In this document: in pieces, positions 21,436-35,413 of the stretch
Numbering within the stretch: the first letter of the stretch is position 1
Layout: each line of letters opens with the position of its first letter
NCBI RefSeq assembly: GCF_964340395.1
Contig: NC_135549.1
Span: forward strand, 18,819,842 to 18,883,841
Reading direction: 5' to 3'
Length of the DNA stretch: 64,000 bases
Origin: Glandiceps talaboti
Lineage: Eukaryota > Hemichordata > Enteropneusta > Spengelidae
Made by a program: the position numbers and the translations under genes
Notes under the pieces: model-generated
What the model was told of the DNA's origin: nothing
Database searches by the model: none
What the model saw: the letters and a program-made list of their open reading frames with translations, nothing else

Positions 21436-21984
21436 TATAATCTGTCGGTACAAGACGTCCCTCGAAAACAGTCGAACACGATTTAACAGTTCTCGTACGT
21501 CCTCGCCTCTTTCATTAATCTATGACCGTACAAGCTGTCGGGCCGATGACTAATGTGATGTGTTTTGATATCATGGCTGTCCGATACACATACACTGTCT
21601 GTTAAAGCAATATGTGATTTATGTAACGACTGATAGCGATAAAAATAAATGACACTAAGGCTAAAAAAAATGTTCCTGGTCAGGACAGTTTGTCTAAAAT
21701 GATTTTTGTAAATTTCCAACAAACCTGTCACACAGTCTACTATTTATGGCAGTTACTGTTCTTTTTGTTTAGTACTTTTGAGCAAGTGTGTATGTGGGGC
21801 AGATGTCATTTGCTAGTTCATGATTGGCTCTACAGTTGTCTTCGCTGAAGTAGGAGGGTTATTTTTTGTGTTTCCCCAAGGATCTGCATTCTGTAAGGGC
21901 TTGACAGACGCAAAAAAAGACACGGGGGTATTTAAGTGATGCGTGCGCTGATCAAAAATAATTTCTTTTTTTGCCTAATTTGGA

Positions 21985-24260
21985 TTTAACAATTCAAAGT
22001 TCAAAGACCTTTCCGCTTTCGCCTTGTAAGTATCGCTCAGTTTTAGAGGTATGTGTGGAAACAGAGCATGTTATAACTACTACCTCAGCCACACACTACT
22101 CAACGATCGCACTCCGGTAACAAGCCTTGTCTATGTTACATGTGTAATATCAAACAAACGGTACGTGCCACTGGTTGTCAGATGCACAAGGGTAAATAAT
22201 TCATTCCATTGTATTATTGTTGATTGATATTACAGAAAAAAACGTGTGTAAGATATCTGTCCATCTGTACTTGTCTGACCTTTTATTCTGTGTTAGATAT
22301 ACATGACAGATTATTCACACAGTTCATGGCAATTTACAAAATTGTATTTCAGCTAGCCTGAGTTGAAAATTCAATCATGCCTTGACCGTAAAAACGTTCA
22401 GAGACAGTGTGGTTTTTTAAACCGAGAAGCATGCCCCCTTTCATCAGACTACGTTATGGCCCAAACGGACCAAACCAACAAGCGGCCGAAGGAAGCTTTG
22501 TACTTGAAAGGTGAATTGAGTTTGTTTCGCAACAATGCTAAGATTCTCAAAAATGACTACTACTACGAGTATATTTAGCGTTTACCCCCTTCCCACACTG
22601 CAAGTACTAGCAACTGATAACCTTATCAAAATAACACTCAAAATCGACAGCTCCTTTCGGTAGTGTTTTTCATATGTGCGATCTGTTCATCTTTGGTCAA
22701 TGGCCAAGACCTAGTTTGGAGCTAATGGCGATGTCGCCTCAAGTTGACACCTGGCATGTCAAGGACAGTCCAAAGTACACCACTTATAATTACATATATA
22801 CAGTGACAGTCAGTAATTTATATATGGTACGATATATTATCGTACTATCCAAATTTCGAAATACACGATATTCAAGCAGGGCAGGGGACCAGTCAGTCTC
22901 TTCCTTGGGGATGGAGTGATTTGAATGATAGTGGTTTGCTTTTTTTGGAAGAACCCTAGCACACACATATGTCCCTCCTCTCGAGTTCTTCGCTGGGGAT
23001 ATCGGCCATCGGATTCACGATCTTTTATCTTCTAGTTCACATTAAACTTTTGTTGCACATTTGACATATGATGTCAGGCTATTCTCGTCCAAATAGTCCC
23101 ACAGGCAGTGAAACAAAAGGGGCGACAGCATGTTCTCACCTTGATACTCGCAGTCATTATTTTGTAGGTGACAGAATATGTATGGCCTCAAGTTGATCGG
23201 CGGACGTATGGGTGCGGGTTTGATAATATCGGTGGGGATAGGGGATACCGATGTTATCATCTAATTCAGTGGAGGCGTGTTTCATCAATTTGGCTTGCGT
23301 TTGAATAAGTGTAACTGCTTACCGTTATAGGCAATGAATTGAATGTTTTCATCTTGATTATCACTTTCAAAAGCAACTATAGACCATCAATGGTTCAGTT
23401 ACTAGTGCTGTAGGTGCGCGCGCGTTTGCATGTGTGGGTGTGCGTGTGCAAAACTTCGTCAAAACTCGACAGCCTTTGTATTTACTTAATATAATAGCAT
23501 GTCCAATTGAGACATTAAAAATAAACAAGTCATTGAGAATGACATAGTCCCCGCTATGATTGTTTTTTTAAGGAATTATCACTACTCTGATCACGCAACA
23601 ACAGACTTAGATATGTTGTGTCTGCTTGTTGGACATGGAACATGCTTTCTTGAAAAGAAAGATAACACCTGATAACATAGGGATGGACACTTGAGTGAAT
23701 TCTCTATATATTGAGTGATACAGTAAATCATGATTGTTCACTACAAATGAAACAACAATGAAAAGTGATCAGATCTAAAGAGCAAATTCGATGTGCCCTA
23801 ATACGAAGCTCTTGCGTATGCTGTAGGATTTCCTTGTTAGACATTGTCAGGGTCACACTTTCAAATTTCACCTGTTCATGATATGATTGCCTATCTTTTA
23901 TATGCTAGGTCTGAAATCATCTTAGAAGTCCTTGGCAGATTGGTCTGAAATCCGATGTAGCAGTTTTGTAGTCTCTTAAATGATAAAGAATTGTTTATGA
24001 CCTGATGACGTATGTTAATATGAAAAATTGAGTCTAAAAATAGAAGAAAAAAAAATAAAGTTTCAGTAAAAGATACTGTGCAAATTGTGATATTTGGTAT
24101 TTTTTCAACGAGTGCCTAGGTAATAAATTATTCTATAAAATGGAATGGACCGCATGGAAATCAGGTTCAAACAAATTATATTTTCATCAAAAATGATGAA
24201 TAAGGAAACTATTGGGCAGATTTGTTATAAGCTTACATTTATTTTGAATGTTCATTAGAC
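21985..24260. repeat. 5' flank of gene 2, rearranged relative to gene 1
   Basis: The segment at about 21985-22440 matches gene 1 flank block Y (8860-9300) in reverse complement. The next 300 bp match block X in the same orientation as gene 1, and from 22735 block Z follows in the same orientation. No coding exon is seen. Confidence 0.65.
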
Positions 24261-24274
24261 TGCAAAATAGTTTT

Positions 24275-24419
24275 GTATTGTCTTTTTAAGTTGATGTCAG
24301 TTTCCGCATCCACTATTTCTTCCGAGACTTCACAATATTCGCGTTTTTTTCTCGAATGCATAAAAAAAGTTTAGGGTCGGTGTGGTGGGGTCGGGGAACC
24401 AAACCATATTTATTAGGCC
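24275..24419. mobile_element. truncated MITE of the GGCC family
   Basis: Only the right half is present (TTTTTAAGTTGATGTCAG ... TATTAGGCC). The left half with its terminus is missing. Confidence 0.6.
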
Positions 24420-24849
24420 TCATCTTCGGTATGCCCATGACCTCGAGTGGTAAGGTGACAGACTTCTCGGTTTGAAGAAATCACTCTTCAGACACACTAT
24501 GGCAGTTTGCGTGTCGGAACGTCTTACAATGCCAGTAAAGGCCGATGCATTCATTGCAATGTCAACCATGGCATGTTACACATATAATGATACAATAAAC
24601 TGTATGATTGAAGTGTCATGTATGCAAACAGAGAATACAAGGTCATACAAGTACATTGAATTGAATCGAATTTTATTTGAGTAAATTTTTAAACAAGTAC
24701 ATATCAACATACAAGGTATAAAATTCACCTAGGATAACACATAAAAGCATTTTAAAAACACGTATTTTCAATGTGGTCCTCATAGGGATATTCAAAATAT
24801 CTTGACACCAAATAGAGTTATAAAATACACGCACATTAACTACACCCAC

Positions 24850-25440
24850 AATTAAAAAGAGGATTCCGAAGGACTAAAATGTTATAAAAATAATATGTAA
24901 AGATTTGACATGGCTTTTAAAACTATTTTATATGAGATTGTTTCATTGAGAGTGGGAGACTACTCCAAAGACCAATGCCTGTGTAGGCGAATGAACTCTT
25001 ACCCATACCACTGACTGTTGGAACTACACATGACAGTTCACTCGCTCTTGTTCTATAACTGTGCCGATTACGGGCCATTTCTACATTGCAATTTAAGTAC
25101 TCAGGAGCACAACGATGTTGAACATACGACTGAGGTTTAATTGCTCAACCCTCGATTCTACTGGAAACATACCTACAAGTTTAATATGATCATATCCAAT
25201 GTGTGTTCTAGGAGCAGCATTAAGTATGTATCTTATGATTTTATTTTGCAGAACTTGTAGTCTACCCTTTAACTTCTTTGTGAGACCACTGTACCAAGAT
25301 GAACAGGCATAGTCGAAATGACACTGAATCTAAGCCGAGACAAGTAATTTCTTTTTGAGTAAGCTCTAAGTATTAAGTATGTCACACTCGTCTTAGGTTT
25401 AATATCATTCCCGTTACAACGCACATGGATTTTATTAGTT
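24850..25440 (-). pseudogene. non-LTR retrotransposon (LINE) reverse transcriptase C-terminal fragment
   Basis: Translation of the minus strand gives, with frameshifts, the typical post-RT segment of Jockey/CR1-like elements: FDYACSSWYSGL, LQVLQNKIIRYIL, RTHIGYDHIKLVGMFPV, RVEQL, HSYRTRASELSCVVPTV and GLWSSLPL. Several breaks remove any long frame. No endonuclease or 5' part is seen. Confidence 0.75.
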
Positions 25441-25450
25441 GTATGCAACC

Positions 25451-25526
<76 letters not shown>

Positions 25527-25677
25527 GGGGGGGGGTCATCCTGTTTTAGAATTAAGTGACGGGGGGGGGGGGGGTCAGCCTGGTTTTGGTTTTACAGATG
25601 GTCGGTCTGATGGAAGAATCCACCGACCCCCCCCCCCCCCCCCCCGACCCCCTAGGCTGGAGTAACTGACCGGTCCC
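25451..25677. repeat. (TA)n tract followed by a broken poly-G/poly-C MITE
   Basis: About 37 TA units run into poly-G, then a sequence ending CCGGTCCC followed by TAACCTAG. This is the counterpart of the MITE at 1332-1456; its left end is lost in the TA repeat. From about 25680 the sequence is co-linear with 1457-1840. Confidence 0.7.
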
Positions 25678-26065
25678 TAACCTAGACTAACTTGAACTGT
25701 TTCAAACAGAATATACGTAAATAAACTTAGCTTTTACTTTTTGTCTAACATTAAATATTGTAATCACTCGCACGTACCCTGACCCAAGGTGGACATCTGC
25801 TGACGATCTGCAATGACAGTGTTGTGATTTTAATGAGAGTGGTTTGAAGGTAGGTTATAATAATTTCTTGTTATCAAAATGTTACATATTTCAGTCTCTT
25901 CAATGCAAATCTCCAGATACAAATTTTCTTTATATGTCTCTATTCGTCTAAAGTCACTAATATATTTCAAAACCATATTAACAAAACCTAATATTTCTAC
26001 TAGAATTCCACCCTGTGCAAACTATAACGAGGTGATTTAGTGCTAATCTATGACGCATATTATAA

Positions 26066-27206
26066 GGCCAAAAAAAAAAATATGTCTGGTTCTGGTCAGC
26101 GCGCGCGTGCCCTGAATACCCCCGCGTCGATCCTTTTTTTTTCCGATAATTTTTGCTTTCCCGTTCCTTATTTACAATTCTCCGTCGATCAACACTGTAT
26201 GCAAGGCTTGCGGAACAATTTAACTCGTGTGATGGCGCACTTCTATTTGGTAACGGGTACCCTTTTCTTCTAGTACTGTTGCATACCCATAACCCCCCGT
26301 ACGATATGTGTACGTAATATGTACGATGAGCGTGGTTGATGGGAATCACGGGAAATAGTGTGTTCACTGTGCTAGGTGGTAAACCGCTCACATGTTTCTG
26401 AAGTTTGAGTACGTCGTGAGCAATTGAAATGTTGATATCAATTCAGCTGACTTTCGAGGTGTTCTTAGTTCTGGTGATCGTTTCGTTCTGCCTTCTGAAT
26501 ACAAAGATTTTCCTGTAGCGTAAGCAGTTAGCTCTGGATGTATGCGCTACGATGTTCGACACGTCTTTCCATTTGAGATGAGATGGAAAGACGTGTCAAA
26601 CATCGTAGCGCATACATCCAGAGTTTATACGTAAGCAGTGTGTTGACAGGTCACTTCCAGTCTGTTCCGGTAACAGTCCAGGTTTCTGCATTGACTGAAT
26701 TTAGTAAAGATGTGCGTTGTAAAATAAATGGGGAACAAGAGAAGCAAGGTCGGGCAATTCCAGTGAGAAATGCCTTCAGGCTGATGATGGACGGTGCTCG
26801 AAAGAAAACACTGCCTCCTCTACGTACGCGTCCGTTGGACAGACGTATTTCTCGTTACAAGTTGCACAATGACATCATACAGTGGTTGCAAGGCAAGACT
26901 CATTATTATCTTGGATGGGATTTATATGTTACTGCAGACCACTGGGCGATAAGATAAATTTGTAAATGTGACTAGTGATGCCCTGATGGATGATTGATCC
27001 GCATCGTATAAAACTTGCCATACAACAGTGCCAACTTCCAGAGTTGTATGACATCTTCCGAGAGCATGTAAAGTGTCAAAAATGTGTATTTACTAATTTG
27101 CAACAAAAAAAAAAAAAATTAGGAAAAAAAAAAAAAAAAAGCGCGTCGTCGCACCACTTTAGAAAGTTTACCCTGACCAGAACCAGATTTTTTTTTTCTT
27201 TTGGCC
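26066..27206. mobile_element. 1.14 kb Harbinger-like DNA transposon with TAA target duplication
   Basis: Ends GGCCAAAA ... CTGGTTCTGGTCAG are repeated inverted over about 35 bp. The element is flanked by TAA at 26063-26065 and 27207-27209. The corresponding gene 1 region runs across without it. A 125-codon plus-strand frame (26583-26957) and its apparent frameshifted continuation (26990-27110) lie inside. TIR start GGCC with a TAA duplication fits PIF/Harbinger; no DDE transposase is recognisable. Confidence 0.75.
26583..27110 (+). pseudogene. unrecognised transposon-borne coding remnant
   Basis: The frame begins at the ATG that opens the right arm of a 41-nt hairpin (26532-26623) and runs 124 residues, basic in character (RRVKHR, RTRPLDRRISRYK). 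A second frame from 26990 (DPHRIKLAIQQCQLPELYD) reads as its continuation after a frameshift. I do not recognise the family; it is probably a protein of the surrounding element rather than a host gene. Confidence 0.4.
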
Positions 27207-27220
27207 TAATGTTGGGTATT

Positions 27221-28162
27221 TCAAAATGTTTTATCTGTGCTGGACTCATCGTTGAGGGCACCATAGTTGTACTGAGTGTTAGTGCTCGTTGAATTTGGTT
27301 CACCGTCAGATAATAGTGTTTGCTTCTCTTCTCCGGTGTTCAGGTTAGGATGGCCTTTATCTTTGTGACCGTATTTTGCCCTGCAATCAATTCATATTTA
27401 TTCTGAGAAATTGGTAACCGTGACAATGCTATATATATATACACTTGTATATACATATATACAGGCCTGCTGTTTGTGTAGATAGTGTGTATAGAAACTG
27501 AGTATATTATTTCAATGGTAGCCAGACCCGTATAGATAGTTTTTCATCACTTTAAAATATTTCATTTTAAAATATTAACCCATGCCTATTTGTTTGTTCG
27601 TTCTTTCATCCATCCATTCATTCATTGTTAACACGCTTCCTGGGCTCCTTGTAACGTTACTCCCATTCAGACTGTTACTTCCACTCTGACTGTCGAGTTA
27701 TTCGAAAACGTAGTCATCATCGTAAGAACTCATAGAAATCATGCGCACTGTTCAACAAATTCTTAGATTGCTACATTTCATAGTCTTGTGTGACAAAAAT
27801 CTGACGAACACTGTATTATCTGGAAGAAATAAACGCATACTAACAATGTCACGTAATATTAGCAGTGCTACACTCACACTGTAAATTTGACGGCGATCTA
27901 ATAAGATAAAGGTATTTCACACAAGGAAAGTGTATAAAATGTACAGCTGTAGTAAGGTTTGTTGTCTACATAAACGACAAAGTGTAGCAAAGTGAAATCA
28001 CCTTATCACCTCAGAGACATGTAGAAATGATGTTTATCGAGTCAAACGATGAAATGAAACTATATTAGTAATAAGCTGTTTAGCCACACGATGAAACGTA
28101 AGTATTTGTCGGCCCAGAAAATAGAATGCAGCAAAGTTAAGTTATTAGGAAGTATTGAGTCG

Positions 28163-28215
<53 letters not shown>

Positions 28216-30140
28216 TGTACTTACGTTCCAAATACTTCCCCTTCTTCAATTGTTCCTGGTAGTCTTTCGTTTTTTGTTTCTGGTAGAATGGGTACTGTCA
28301 ATCCAGCAATCACTGATATACCACCCATTATAACAAAGGGTAGTGGAGCCCAGTAAACGTCGAGTAAAATCACAAAGGATGAAATGATATTACCAATACC
28401 AGAACACATGGACGATATACCCATGCCTGCATTTCTGTTACAAATAAAATGATATCTCGAATAGATTAGCGTAGTTCATATGTTACATTACGAAATCGGA
28501 GACACGTCTGCAATTAAAAACATCGTTCACAAACTGCATTTTACGCCATCTCTTTCCATTACTACTGAACACACTCGAAAATACGTGAATGTTCATGAAC
28601 ATTGCTTAAGGTTACATAAAATTTCACTCAAATGCACTCGTTCTCAAGAAGTTGTCGGTTTCTAAAATACGATTTAATTATATGTTTCTTTCAGCCAAGG
28701 AAAATACAAGTGACCTAAGGGGGTCTTGTCAGTACGAGTCGCTAGACGAACAGAGACAACCCTTAGGTCATGAGTTTGGTGAATAAAGTATAGCATCGCC
28801 AGTAAGGCGTAAAAAAATTGTGTGGTTCCGATTACATTCAATTTTAAAATAGGTGGGGTAGGTAGATTTTTCATTTTATTTTTATATTTGTTCTCATGTG
28901 TGAGTGTCTAGTTCAGATTTTCCATTATTTTCCAAATGGTCTCTGTGTTGTTTATTTCTTCCTATCAGATGTACAGCCATTACAGAGTGGAAGGATAATT
29001 ATATATTGTCTTTTAATGTTGATGTTTGTTTCCGCATCCACTATTTCTTGCGAGACCACGATTTTCGCGATGTTATTATAATTTTTCTCGAATACGTGAA
29101 AAGAAAGTTGAGGGTCGGCGTGAAAAACTAGGTGGGGTCGGATAACCGGAACCAAACAACTTTTTTTTTTATTTCAACGGCCTAATATAAAAATATCGGG
29201 GAAAGCAATGACAAGTTTGGGCTTTTGATGCATATTTCAAACACGCCAGAACCAATGACGTAGACACCCGCTGTCGTGACATAGACGCGCGTTGTCGTTA
29301 CGTAGAACGACCTTAAAAGTATATATTCAATATTTTTGTTGAACCTGGCTGGTGCATGGCATAATGTCTGAAGTACCTACCTGACAACGGTTGGATATAT
29401 TTCTGCACTGTAAACGTACTCAGTAATCATGACAGCAGCGATACAAAACTTCGATAGCAAAGCTATAGCTACAGCCACTTCAGGATTGTCTAGGGAAAAA
29501 TGTTAGACCACCTTTGAGTTGGAATGTCGAAAGAAATACATGACGCAGTCGCGTCGATGAAGTAACAACTACTACTTTAAAGAGAAAAATGGCTCCATCT
29601 ATGTGATAAAGGTTGTCATCATCTTTCTAGCATAGTAATATCAACTCCTACTATATCTGTCCTTGATTTGGGAGGCGACGTTCCGCTTCAGGTTTACTCG
29701 TTTCAATTGTAACTTAATTGCATTAGTAGAACCTTAATTGTATTATATTTAATTAGAAGAAAAAAACTTGTACATACGGGGTATTATGCTAAGAATCAAA
29801 GCTACACCGCCAATCACTTGAAATCCAGCAAGGGACCAACGTCTGCCAATAACTCCAATTAGCAACCACGCCAATAATTGTGCAGGTATTTCTACAACGC
29901 CAGCCAAGATGAACGTTGTGTACGGATTGCTTCCAATTTGATCAGTGTTTAGTGAGATGCCGTAATACACGAAACCACAGGCAAACCTTAGTGGGTGAAT
30001 ATCACAACTTTCAAGTTATCGATCAATAAACACCAATGGTCACTCATCAAAAAGAGACACGATATTTATTCAGCATCAAAGTTACTACATAATCTTTGGA
30101 AACATTTTTTACCTCGCGCAAGGGAGGGTTATATTATGCT

Positions 30141-30219
<79 letters not shown>

Positions 30220-33200
30220 CAGTCTGTGGACACGATATCTCAAAACCTGCTGCATCCATTGCAATGAAATTTGTTATACATCTTCTATATGGTTATGATA
30301 AGATATATTTCGATTTTGGTAAACATTCAAAGAACATTAATTAGTCATTTGCATAATTTGTTTATGTTTAGTAATTAAGCTATATGTTAAGAATGCACAC
30401 TTCAAATTTAATATAGTTTGGTATGTGCATTAACCATAGCAAAGTGCATAAACCGATGTACCTTATAGTTTTAAAGTGTATGTAAATAGGTTTCCAAAGT
30501 TTCTGACTTTCTGCCTGCAAATGATGTAGTTTTCACAGATGAATAAAGATTTGTATGACATTTTTGACAAAAGTACGATATTAATTATGAAAAATAGATT
30601 TCTTTGGAAAAATTCTGGAAATTGCCGAAGTTGTTTATGTATTTCATGACGTCACAACCAGAAGGAATTTCAAATATGTCCGATTGCATAACAAGCGATA
30701 CTGATTCTAGTGGAACCACGTTCGACTATTTAGAACATGGGGCGTGTAATATTTCATAGATTGTTGTTTTCCAGGTCTACAGACTAAATATAACAACCTT
30801 TTGACTATATACATGTATTCCTACCTGTAAGGGGTAGAGAGAAGGGGGGACATCGATTCACGACCCTGTATAAACTCCTCTGCACGTGTAGCTATTTTGA
30901 ATAAATCAGCTCGTTGCGGGCCGATTGGCTGATCGAAACTACACTGTCGACAATAAGACCTTCAAATCCCCCGGAAGCATCACTACTTTATGGGCCACCA
31001 AAAATGAAATCAATTTCAGTATACACAGATTCACAGTTTGACACAGTAAAAATGCAGTTGTATTGGAAATCGCCAGGAAGCTGTTGTAAACTTTTCGCGA
31101 TGCATGGTTATGGGGGTAGTGATGGGGACGTGCTTCTGAATTTGAAATATAGCGGTCATCTGACATCATTAGTCAACGCCTCTTTCTCGGCCAATCAGCA
31201 GTGAACATTAGACGGCTGTCATTTGACTTGCCTTTGACATACAGAGGATTTTATACAGCGCTCTCTCATTGTGAAAGGTCCATTTTATTTTGTTACAAAA
31301 GCATTGTTTGCCCCCTGTGATAGTTTATAACTTTACTTGGCACCTATTCTTCATGTAGGTATGTTTTTGTTGCAAATGTGCATGTTTTGTTCAAATTTGA
31401 AAGGTTAACGAAAAAAGATGACCGCTCTTCTTATATTTCTTCGTAGTATAGAGATTGATACATTTGTAGCAGCAGGATTCATGCGATATTTTCCAAACAA
31501 AACGGCAATCTAAGCAATAATACATGCCCCTGTGATTTAGAAGTCGAAATTGACAATGACAACAATACATGCAGTATTAATGCGAGTACTAGTGATGACG
31601 AAGAAGATGTGGTACCGGGGGATGCTTGTATTGTACCATATATGTATGAACCACTACCACAACCACGACTACAGCCAAACAACAATCCCCAGCTGCAGAT
31701 GGTCGTTGATGGTGGCGACGGCAATGACGATGTCATTGTCGACAGACTAACAAATAATACTGACTGAGTTATGATAATATAAAGTAGATATTTTAAATTA
31801 GCAGATGAAGGAAAAAATTGGGTCGAAAGTAGTTGTCCCACTGAGATCATAACACCGTAACAGTAGTACTATTTAGTGGGGTTACATCGGCTTACAGACT
31901 ACCTGACTACACAGTGTGTATGTACACGTGCGCAAACTGTGTTTGAACCGCCATTCATATACATCATGTGAACGTCTATGTAATTGAAGGTCTGATCGGT
32001 TGTCAAGGATTTTGTGAGATTATCATTACCATAAAAAAAATCAGAACAGTTCAGGAACGGCCAAATAATTTATTGACCATGAGCACTGAACATACACCAT
32101 GTTCCAGGGTAGCTGGGCGAGGTCTACCGCTAGAGCACCCAGTTCAGCACGACTTGTGACTAGACACGCTCCGGAGAACACGCTAGTATACAGCCCGACG
32201 AACCTCTGACTCTGTTCCGAGGCTCAGTCACATCCAACTGTTCTCAACCTTGCGAACAATGCATTAAATGTTGCATTTATAAATGACTGGTCTTCATTCA
32301 CTGACAAGGATACAATAAGGTCATGAATATGTCTAAAAGGAAGTGCACTGTACTGTACGTATGCGCGTGTTTTGTTTTTGTTCAAGTATTCATCGGCTCG
32401 GCGATATGGGCTGCGTATATGTAGACGTTCTTATTGGGAGTTAAAATTCCCATTATGTGGTACCAGCTCGTAACGTTATACTAGTATGTTCTTTGAAAGC
32501 GTAATTTATGTTTCTTATCTGGTGAAATAACTTTCAATTCAATTCAACATTTGGACTCGTAATCACAGCCAACAAAAGAAACGTCATTGTTGCCAGGACG
32601 CCATATCTCATCATTCATGATCGGAAGTCAATTAAAAAAAAATCGTTTTTCGTGAGTTTGAGAATTGTGCAGCACTAAGACATCATTGAAAACGTTTGGA
32701 AACTTATCTTTTGTAGTGAAAAAATCAATGTAGACTCAAGCGTTGACGTCCCCCTACCACGCGACGTTCAGGCATGGTTTAAAAAAAAACATGAACGTTT
32801 AAAAAAATCGTGTTCCGGCAGTGACGCAATTTCCCGAAGACTCCCGAAGCAAAATGCTCATCGCAGATTTCCAAAAAAAAATCAATTTTTCTACTTTTGT
32901 CAAAAATGTCATACAAATCTTAAATCACCTATGAAAACTACGTCATTTGCAGGCAAAAAGTCGGAAACTTTGGAAATCTATTTACATACACTTGTGCGCG
33001 CGTATGCCTGCCTGCCGCCGTGCTTGTCTCATTACTGGGACAAGCCATTAGCCAAGCAAGTGGACTGCAATTGAGGCAAACCTTATCTCCGTCTTATATC
33101 AGTTGTTATCAATTTATTAGGCTATTATAAGTAACGCTTTAAACAGCTTTAGAGATGCAAACAACTTTTATGACACCCGTTTTCGCCAGGCAAGCCCGCG

Positions 33201-35319
33201 GGTTTGTTGCACTTGGACCGCTAATGGCTTGTGAATGTCATGGTCTGTCTGTCTGTCTGTCTGTTTGTCTGAAGGTGTATGGCATGTGTGTGCGCAAATT
33301 TTCATGTATATGCTAGGTGAGGTGGTAGGTATGGCTATGTAGAAATGAGTTTTGCATTCAATGTATAGTAAACTTCACTTTTGTGTTCGTTGCAATGATG
33401 GAATAACAGAGTATCTTGATTGTAAGATTCGAACTAGACAGGGGTGTATGTTAAGTCCTTTTTTTATTTTCTTTGTTTATTAACGAGTTGGCTAATTATA
33501 TGAATGGCAATGCAGCAGGTGACATTTTTGTTAGCGAAGATTTCCATCAGTTGACATTTTATGTATGCAGATGACGTCGCAGATGCGGCAGATTTGCCAA
33601 TTTGGTTACAACGTAAAAGTGAATAAGCTGGATAAGTTTTGTCGACATTGGGCAATGGAAATTAATTTGGATAAAACAAAGATAATTGTCTTTCGTAATG
33701 TGATATATTACAGTTATTTAGGTTTGTTAATTTCCTCAAGATTGTCTTGGTCTCCGGCAAAAAGGAACTTAACAGCGAGAGGAAACAAGCACTGTTTCAA
33801 ATTCAAACTTTTATCGGGAAGTTAGGGGGTCTATCACTCAAAAGTTCGTTTAAACTGTTCGACGCAATTGTTGTACCAACAATCTGTTGTGGCAATGAAA
33901 TATGGGGATTTTAATATATGCTGAACAAATAAAAAGAATACAGTATAAGTTTTGTCGTTTTTTGTTGGGTGTAAACAGTAATGTAAATTCAGTGGCTGTG
34001 CTTGGAGAATGTGGCAGATTTCCCCTATGTTATATGTCTGTATTACGAATTGAGTAAAATTGATTGGCATGGAAAGTGACAGGTATCCCAAAGTGGGGTA
34101 TTTAATGCTGAAAAGACTTGATGAGGCAGGTAGGAAAACCTGGGCTTCACACCTTTGGTGTTTGTTATTAAATGAGATATGGATTTGGCATAGTTTGGTT
34201 AGAGCAGCAAGTTGGTGACCCCAAAGTTTTCATAAATTTATTTTCAAAGATTAAGAGACTGCTGTTTACAGGAATGGACTGCTGCAAATTATCAATGATT
34301 CAGCCAGGCTTTGTACATACAGTGAATTCAAATCAGAACTTTAACCAGAAAAGTATCTGTCTTGTATTTCAGTTTTTGCATTTGAACGTGCTTTGGCCCA
34401 ATTTCGTTGCTCTGGCCACAAACTTAGAGTTGAAACAGGAAGACACGAAAACGTGTTTCTTGACAATCGCAACTGTCCGCCGGTTTTGTACTCTTCGTAA
34501 TATTTCTATTGTAGAAGATGAATACCACTTTCTTTTGATATCTCCATTATACGCTGTTGACGAGTTCGATATATTCCAGCACAATTTCGTATTTTTTCCA
34601 AACAAACAAACAAACAAACAAACAAAGGTTTATTTCCCTTCTTATCTCTCTACCATAATCCCTCACCGTATACAGCATCTAGCAATTTTCATATTTAAGT
34701 CTTTTAAGACCAAAAAAAAAATTGTCCAGTTATGAATGAACCTGACACCTATAAATGTTTTCATTTCTTATAGCATCATTTAATTATTTACTTATTTATT
34801 GTACAAAATTGTTTTTGTTTGTTTTTTGACCAATCCTGTCCTGTCATGTAAAATACCACTTTGTACGATGGGCTGTGGGCCTTTACTGAAATAATTATCT
34901 ACTAACTCCTAACTATGTGGAAATGTACTTGTACATGTTTACGTCTGCGTGTGTGTATACATGTGTATGTACGGAAAGGGTGTGCGCATGTATAAGCATG
35001 CTAAATAAATGCATATATTGCAAGACTGAATTCGCATTACTTAGTCATACTAGATACTTACCAACTGAAACATATAACCATTGTCCTAATTCGTAATCTG
35101 GGCGACCTTAGAAGGTCAAATAGTGTATATCTACATTTCTGGAATGAATTTAGAAAACTGGTAATACCGGAAAGATGGAAATGTCACCTTTAAACAAACT
35201 GAATTTGTTGGGTCTTGTCACCTTTAACTAATATACATTTACTTATTTACGTGTTTGTCGACTGACCTTTCAATAAATGAGTAGAAAATTAATAATAAAA
35301 ATGAAACTAATTACAAACC

Positions 35320-35413
<94 letters not shown>

